Part shown: piece after piece, positions 59,196 through 64,000 of the stretch | How the letters are laid out: the number at the start of each line of letters is the position of its first letter | How positions within the stretch are numbered: the first letter of the stretch is position 1 | NCBI RefSeq assembly: GCF_013409935.1 | Contig: NZ_JACCCO010000001.1 | Coordinates: forward strand, 2,728,001-2,792,000 | Direction: 5' to 3' | Source of the DNA: Streptosporangium sandarakinum | Lineage (GTDB): Bacteria; Actinomycetota; Actinomycetes; Streptosporangiales; Streptosporangiaceae | DNA: 64,000 nt | Program-made: the position numbers and the translations under genes | Notes under the pieces: model-generated | The model's input: only the letters and a program-made list of their open reading frames with translations | Told to the model about the DNA's origin: nothing | The model's database searches: none

Positions 59196-62100
59196 ATGCC
59201 GATCCACCTGACCCTGCTCGACGGTGTGCGGTGGCAAGGGCGGCCGGTGGTCGGCGAGAGGGCTCAGGCGCTGCTCGCGGCCCTCGCGCTCGCCGGCCGG
59301 ACCGTGAGCGCGGACCGGCTCGTCGCGGAGGTGTGGGGGGACGGCGAACCGGCCAATCCGGCGAAGGCGCTGCAGGTCCTGGTGTCCCGGGCCAGGTCGG
59401 TCGTGGGGTCCGCGTCGCTGGTCACGGCGGGGAACGGCTACCGGCTCGCGGTTCCGCCCGACCTGGTCGACGCCGGTCGGCTGCACGGTCTGGCGGGCCG
59501 GGCGGGGGTGCTGCTCACCGAGAATCCCGCCGCGGCGGCCGCGGCGGCGGAGGAGGCGCTCGCGCTGGGCGCCGGGACGCTGCCGCCCGAGGGCGGCGGT
59601 CCGCTGGCCGAGGTGCGCCGCCGCGCGGAACACGACCTGGCGTCCGCGCGGATCGTGCTCGCCCGGGCCCGGAGCCGGAGCGGCGACCACGACCCGGCCC
59701 TGCCCGGGCTGGAGGACGCCGCGCGCGTCCGTCCCGAGGACGAGGGGCTGCTCGCCGACCTCCTGCGCAGCGAGGCGGCGGTGCGCGGAACGGGTGCCGC
59801 GTTGGACCGCTTCGAGCGCCACCGGTCGGACCTGCGCGACCGGATCGGCGCCGACGTCGGCCCGGAGCTGCGGCGGGTCCATCGTGAGCTGCTGGCGCTC
59901 GACAGCCCCGTGCGCGCCGGCGTGCGGTTCGACGCGACCCCGCTGCTCGGCCGCGCCGACGACCTCCGGCGGGTGCGGGCACTGCTCGCCGCCTCCCGGG
60001 TGGTCTCGATCCTCGGTCCCGGCGGGCTCGGCAAGACCCGGCTCGCCCACGCCGTCGCCCGCGAGGCCCCGCAGCCGGTGGTGCACTTCGTCGAGCTGGC
60101 CGGCGTGACCGCGCCCGAGGACCTGGTCGGCGAGGTCGGGTCGGCGCTCGGCGTCCGCGACTCGGTGACCGGACGCCGCACGCTCACCCCGCGGCAGCGC
60201 GCCGACGTCCGTGCCCGGATCGCCCAGCAGCTCGACCTGGCTCCGGCGCTGCTGGTGCTCGACAACTGCGAGCACCTGGTGGAGGCGGTCGCCGACCTGG
60301 TCGCCTATCTGACCGCGACCACGCGGGAGCTGCGCGTCCTCACCACGACCCGCTCGCCGCTGGCGATCGCCGCCGAACGCGTCTATCCGCTGCCCCAGCT
60401 GGGAACCGGTGACGCCGTCGAGCTGTTCCGCGACCGCGCGACCGCGGCCCGGCCCGGTGTGCGCCTGGACGAGGATGACGTGGGCGCCGTCGTGGCCCGC
60501 CTGGACGGCCTGCCGCTCGCGATCGAACTGGCCGCCGCGAAGGTGCGGGTGATGTCGCCGGCCGAGATCGCCCGCCGGTTGGAGGACAGGTTCGCGCTAC
60601 TGCGCGGCGGTGACCGGAGCGCCCCCTCGCGGCACCAGACGCTGCTGGCGGTGATCGACTGGTCCTGGAACCTCCTCGGTGAGCGGGAGCGCCGGGCCCT
60701 GCGCCGCCTCTCCGCCTTTCCGGACGGCTTCGCCCTCGACGCGGCGGAGGAGGTGCTCGGCGGCGACGCCCTCGGCGACGTCGAGGAGCTCGTGGAGCAG
60801 TCCCTGCTCACCGTCGTGGAGACGGCCGGCGGGGTGCGGTACCGCATGCTGGAGACGGTGCGCGAGTTCGGCCGGGTGCGGCTGGACACGGCCGGTGAGA
60901 CCGCCGGCGCGCGGGCCGCCGTACGCGCGTGGGCCGTGGGGTACGCCGACCGGCACGGCGCCCGGCTGTACTCGCCGGAGCAGGTCGACGCGGTGGACCG
61001 GCTGCGTTCGGAGGAGACGAACCTCGCCGACATTCTGCGTGAAACCCTCGCCGACCCCGACCCCGAAGCGGTCGTGGTGCTGTTCTCCACCCTGGGCGGC
61101 TACTGGACGATCCGCGGAGATCACCCGCGCTGCATCGTCCTCACCCCGGCCGTCACCGCCGCCCTGGACGGCTGGGCGCCTCCGCCCCGGCTCCTCGACC
61201 GGGCCCGGATGGCCCTGGGCATCGCGCTGTTCAGCACCGTCATGGCCTCCCCCGAGGAGATCGGGACGCCGGCCCGGCTGCTGTCCGGGCTGGGCGCCGA
61301 CTCGGCGAACCCGGCCGTCCGGGCGCTGGTGACCGCCCTGCTCACCATGGTGCCGGATTCCGGGAAAGGCCTGGACGAGCTGGCCGCCGACCCCGACCCG
61401 CTGATCCGCCGGATCGCGCTGCACTGGCTGAGCCACGGCCGGGAGAACGCCGGCGACCCGGTCGGCGCGATCGAGGCCGCCCGGGCCGCCCTGGAACTCG
61501 TCGGCGACGACGGCGGCCCCTGGCACCGGGCGATGCTGCACACCCAGCTGGCCGGCATGTACGCGCAACTCGACGACTCCGCGTCGGCGTCCAGACATGC
61601 CACCGAGGCGCTTCCGGTGCTCGAACGCCTCGGGGTGATGGAGGACGTCGTCCAGATCCGCGCCACCCTCGCCATGACGGCGCTCGCCGAGGGGCGCCGT
61701 GACGAGGCCGCACGGATGACCGACGACCTGGAGGCGCTCGCCTCCCAGGGCACCTACGGCGAGGTCCTGTCGGCCGCCGCCGCCAGAGCCGAGCTGGCCC
61801 TCGCCGACGGTGACATCGCCGGGGGGCTGCGGCGGTACCGCGAGACGGCCCGGGTGCTCCGGAACCTGCGTGTCCCGGGCGCGCCGGAAGGTTCCACGCT
61901 GTGGACCATCCTGGGCGAGGTCATCGCGCTCTCGGCGTTCGCGCAGTACGGCGAGGGCGACGACGGCGCGGACCTCTTCGAGGCGCTGCGTGCCGAAGTC
62001 CTGGTCGTGTTCGACCCGGACCGCGCCTTCCCGGACCTCCCGGCGATGGGGATGGTGCTCGCCGGGCTGGGCATCTGGGGTCTGCTGAAGGGAGCGATGC

Positions 62101-62306
62101 CCGCCGAGGAGGCGGTCCGGATGCTCGTGCTCGCCGACCGGTTCGCCTACAACCGGTTCACCCCGACGATGCGGTGGCCGGTGCTGGCCGCGCACGCCGA
62201 ACGGGTCGCCCCCGGCGTCATCTCCCGGATCGAGGCCGGGTACGGAGCACGGCGCGGCCCCGACCTGCTGGCCGAGGCCCACGCCGTCCTGGAGCGGGTG
62301 GTCTGA
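59196..62306 (+). CDS. AfsR/SARP-like transcriptional regulator
   Basis: A 1036-residue protein. N-terminal winged helix (residues 1-88: RAQALLAALALAGRTVSADR, LQVLVSRARSVVGSASLVTA), BTAD helical domain (about 92-235: DRFERHRSDLRDRIGADVGP), NB-ARC ATPase with Walker A GPGGLGKT (274-281) and Walker B LLVLDNCEHLV (352-362), TTRSPLAIAAERVYPLPQL and GLPLAIELAA motifs, and a C-terminal TPR-like helical half. This is the AfsR family, which switches on secondary metabolism or nearby genes in response to a signal. It lies seven bases upstream of the convergent ABC exporter genes, without a terminator that I can see. Confidence 0.9.
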   Translation: MPIHLTLLDGVRWQGRPVVGERAQALLAALALAGRTVSADRLVAEVWGDGEPANPAKALQVLVSRARSVVGSASLVTAGNGYRLAVPPDLVDAGRLHGLAGRAGVLLTENPAAAAAAAEEALALGAGTLPPEGGGPLAEVRRRAEHDLASARIVLARARSRSGDHDPALPGLEDAARVRPEDEGLLADLLRSEAAVRGTGAALDRFERHRSDLRDRIGADVGPELRRVHRELLALDSPVRAGVRFDATPLLGRADDLRRVRALLAASRVVSILGPGGLGKTRLAHAVAREAPQPVVHFVELAGVTAPEDLVGEVGSALGVRDSVTGRRTLTPRQRADVRARIAQQLDLAPALLVLDNCEHLVEAVADLVAYLTATTRELRVLTTTRSPLAIAAERVYPLPQLGTGDAVELFRDRATAARPGVRLDEDDVGAVVARLDGLPLAIELAAAKVRVMSPAEIARRLEDRFALLRGGDRSAPSRHQTLLAVIDWSWNLLGERERRALRRLSAFPDGFALDAAEEVLGGDALGDVEELVEQSLLTVVETAGGVRYRMLETVREFGRVRLDTAGETAGARAAVRAWAVGYADRHGARLYSPEQVDAVDRLRSEETNLADILRETLADPDPEAVVVLFSTLGGYWTIRGDHPRCIVLTPAVTAALDGWAPPPRLLDRARMALGIALFSTVMASPEEIGTPARLLSGLGADSANPAVRALVTALLTMVPDSGKGLDELAADPDPLIRRIALHWLSHGRENAGDPVGAIEAARAALELVGDDGGPWHRAMLHTQLAGMYAQLDDSASASRHATEALPVLERLGVMEDVVQIRATLAMTALAEGRRDEAARMTDDLEALASQGTYGEVLSAAAARAELALADGDIAGGLRRYRETARVLRNLRVPGAPEGSTLWTILGEVIALSAFAQYGEGDDGADLFEALRAEVLVVFDPDRAFPDLPAMGMVLAGLGIWGLLKGAMPAEEAVRMLVLADRFAYNRFTPTMRWPVLAAHAERVAPGVISRIEAGYGARRGPDLLAEAHAVLERVV

Positions 62307-62312
62307 CACCGC

Positions 62313-63170
62313 CTACATCTTGCGGGAGTAGGAGCGGACCGCCAGCGGAGCGAAGATCGCGACGACGACCGCGCAGCCGATGACCGCCCAGCCGACCTCG
62401 GCCGTCACGGCCCCGTGGTTGAGCAGGTCGCGCACCGCGGAGACGACGTGCGACACCGGGTTGACCTTCACGAACGCCTCCAGCCAGCCGGGCAGCGTCT
62501 CGGCGGGGACGAAGGCGTTGGACAGGAAGGTCAGCGGGAACATGATCATCATTGAGATGCCCTGGACGCTCTGCGCCGAGCGCGCCATCGTGCCCAGCCA
62601 GGTGAAGATCCACGCCAGCGACCAGCCCGCGATCACGGTGAGCGCGATGCCTCCGACGCAGCCGAGCACGCCGCCGCCGGGTCGGTAGCCGATGATCAGG
62701 CCGGTGACGAGCGTCAGCACCGACGCGATGCCGTAGCGGATCAGGTCGGCGATCATCGGACCGGCCAGGGGGGCGATCCTGGCGATCGGCAGGGACTTGA
62801 AGCGGTCGAAGACCCCCTTGTCCATGTCCTCGCGCAGCTGCACGCCCGTCGCCATGCAGACGGTCAGGGCGGTCTGGGCGAGGATGCCGGGGATCAGCAC
62901 CGGGAGGTAGTCCGACACGCTGCCGGAGATCGCGCCGCCGAAGATGAACGCGAACATCGCCGTGAACAGCAGGGGCTGGATGAGAACGTCGAAGAACTGC
63001 TCGGGCTTGCGGCGCATCTTCTTCAGGGCCCGCCACGCCATCGCCAGGGTCTGGACCAGGGTCTCCTGAAGCGAGCTGTGGGACGTGGTGCGGGCGACCG
63101 CGGCGGACGGGTCGACGCGCCGGGGGGCGCCGGGGGCAGGGGTCATCGGGGTCGTGACGCTCGTGGTCAT
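62313..63170 (-). CDS. ABC-2 type permease (DrrB-like)
   Basis: A 285-residue protein from ATG 63168-63170. Six membrane helices with the ABC-2 pattern: FFDVLIQPLLFTAMFAFIFG, PVLIPGILAQTALTVCMATG, LIRYGIASVLTLVTGLIIGY, IALTVIAGWSLAWIFTWLGT and the C-terminal EVGWAVIGCAVVVAIFAPLA, with MDKGVFDRFKSLPIARIAPL before the third helix as in DrrB. The start overlaps the ATPase stop (ATGA). Exports a drug-like compound together with the ATPase. Confidence 0.9.
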   Translation of the reverse strand: MTTSVTTPMTPAPGAPRRVDPSAAVARTTSHSSLQETLVQTLAMAWRALKKMRRKPEQFFDVLIQPLLFTAMFAFIFGGAISGSVSDYLPVLIPGILAQTALTVCMATGVQLREDMDKGVFDRFKSLPIARIAPLAGPMIADLIRYGIASVLTLVTGLIIGYRPGGGVLGCVGGIALTVIAGWSLAWIFTWLGTMARSAQSVQGISMMIMFPLTFLSNAFVPAETLPGWLEAFVKVNPVSHVVSAVRDLLNHGAVTAEVGWAVIGCAVVVAIFAPLAVRSYSRKM

Positions 63171-64000
63171 CGGGCCGCCTCCATCCGGGGTTCGCCGGCC
63201 TGGGATTCGCCGGCTCGGGGTTCGTCGGCGCCGTGGCCGGTCAGCGCCAGGAAGACCTCGTCCAGCGTCGGCTTGGCGACGCTCACCGAGGAGATGCCGA
63301 TGCCCGCTTCCCGCAGGCCGATCAGGACGTCCGCGGCCCGGTTCGGGTCGGGGAGGGGGATGTTCACGCGTCCCGACTCCGGGGTCAGGACCGGGTCCTC
63401 GGCCAGCAGCCGGCGGACGATGTCCGCGGCCAGGGCGAGGTCGGAGCCGTCCGCGAGGCCGAGTTGCAGGGTCGAGTCGCCGACCTGGGTCTTCAGGGCG
63501 TCGGGGGTGTCCTCCGCGACCTTCCGGCCCCGGTCGATCACGGCCACACGGTCGGCCAGCTGGTCGGCCTCGTCCAGGTACTGGGTGGTGAGGAGGATCG
63601 TGGAACCGTCGGTGACCAGCTCGCGGATGGTGTCCCACATCTGTCCCCGGGTCCTGGGGTCGAGGCCGGTCGTGGGCTCGTCCAGGAAGATCAGGGGTGG
63701 GCGGGTGATCAGGCTCGACGCCAGGTCCAGGCGGCGGCGCATGCCACCGCTGAACTGGGACAGGGGGCGGTCGGCCGCCTCCTGGAGGCCGAAGCGTTCG
63801 AGCAGGTCACCGGCGATCGCCTTGGCCCGGGCGCTCGTCAGGCCCTGCAGGCGGGCGAACAGCCGGAGGTTCTCCCGGGCTGTCAGGTCCTCGTCCACCG
63901 AGGCGTACTGGCCGGTGACGCCCACCAGCTGCCGGATCCGGTGGGGTTCCCGCCGGACGTCGACGCCGAAGATCTCCGCGTGGCCGCCGTCGACCGGGAG
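63167..64000 (-). CDS. ABC transporter ATP-binding subunit (DrrA-like), N-terminus beyond window
   Basis: The visible 277 residues cover the ATPase from after Walker A. Q-loop region (LVGVTGQYASVDEDLTAREN), signature SQFSGGMRRRLDLASSLI, Walker B LIFLDEPTTGLDPRTR and H-loop TTQYLDEADQLADRV. A C-terminal extension of the DrrA type follows (VSVAKPTLDEVFLALTGHGA). It ends with repeats of DEPRAGESQAGEPRM. The Walker A motif lies off the right edge, so the gene is incomplete here. Coupled to the permease by a 4-base overlap. Confidence 0.9.
   Translation of the reverse strand, partial: LPVDGGHAEIFGVDVRREPHRIRQLVGVTGQYASVDEDLTARENLRLFARLQGLTSARAKAIAGDLLERFGLQEAADRPLSQFSGGMRRRLDLASSLITRPPLIFLDEPTTGLDPRTRGQMWDTIRELVTDGSTILLTTQYLDEADQLADRVAVIDRGRKVAEDTPDALKTQVGDSTLQLGLADGSDLALAADIVRRLLAEDPVLTPESGRVNIPLPDPNRAADVLIGLREAGIGISSVSVAKPTLDEVFLALTGHGADEPRAGESQAGEPRMEAAR

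Overview
The window is very GC-rich DNA with dense, often overlapping genes and strong G/C preference at third codon positions. Mycothiol synthase, MurT/GatD, GlnR, an AfsR-type regulator, a SapA-like secreted protein and actinobacterial DUF families place it in a filamentous actinomycete. A member of the Streptosporangiaceae or a near relative is my best guess; this is inference from gene content, not a placement.

Layout. 1-1159: remnant of an IS200/IS605-type TnpB gene with an in-frame internal deletion. 1160-6589: sulfotransferase, zinc metallopeptidase, DUF2207 protein, small membrane protein, asparaginase. 6647-13511: dtd, then a tightly coupled run of a double Lrp regulator, PuuE-like deacetylase, MHS transporter, SDR, ketopantoate-reductase-like enzyme and M20 peptidase, which looks like one catabolic operon for an unidentified substrate. 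13606-19012: ygfZ, a Fur-family gene, a DUF5946 gene, a structured short transcript with a 13-codon ORF, a nitrobindin-like gene, a DsrE gene and gatD-murT (peptidoglycan lipid II amidation). 19276-28188: a HerA-like ATPase with a membrane partner, divergent from three overlapping genes for single-pass proteins with outward-facing domains, then a multi-pass membrane protein; I know of no described function for this set. 28429-40439: conserved housekeeping chromosome (SseC/CysA2-type sulfur genes behind a Cys-containing leader peptide, thioredoxin, ECF sigma/anti-sigma, glnR, mshD, DUF47-Pit phosphate transport, dcd). The order sseC-cysA-(DUF4395)-thioredoxin...glnR...mshD...phosphate resembles Mycobacterium tuberculosis Rv0814c-Rv0821c.

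40560-54362 is an accretion zone. A tRNA-Gly(CCC) is followed by three further copies of its 3' half (44933, 46051, 54319). Pairs of 11-bp-spaced arm repeats sit at matching distances from the att copies, and broken tyrosine integrases lie at the left ends of two segments. At least three actinomycete integrative elements seem to have inserted one behind another and then decayed. Cargo includes a DUF5919 regulator with an inositol-monophosphatase-family enzyme, a SapA-like secreted protein, small membrane proteins, a two-component system, a DUF4279 protein and several gene fragments.

54441-64000: alpha/beta hydrolase and divergent TetR with palindromic operator, a nucleotidyltransferase resembling drug-inactivating enzymes, divergent LysR/MFS pair with a LysR-type box, a 1036-residue AfsR/SARP-like regulator, and a DrrAB-like ABC exporter that runs off the right edge. 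This part looks like regulated efflux and resistance functions.
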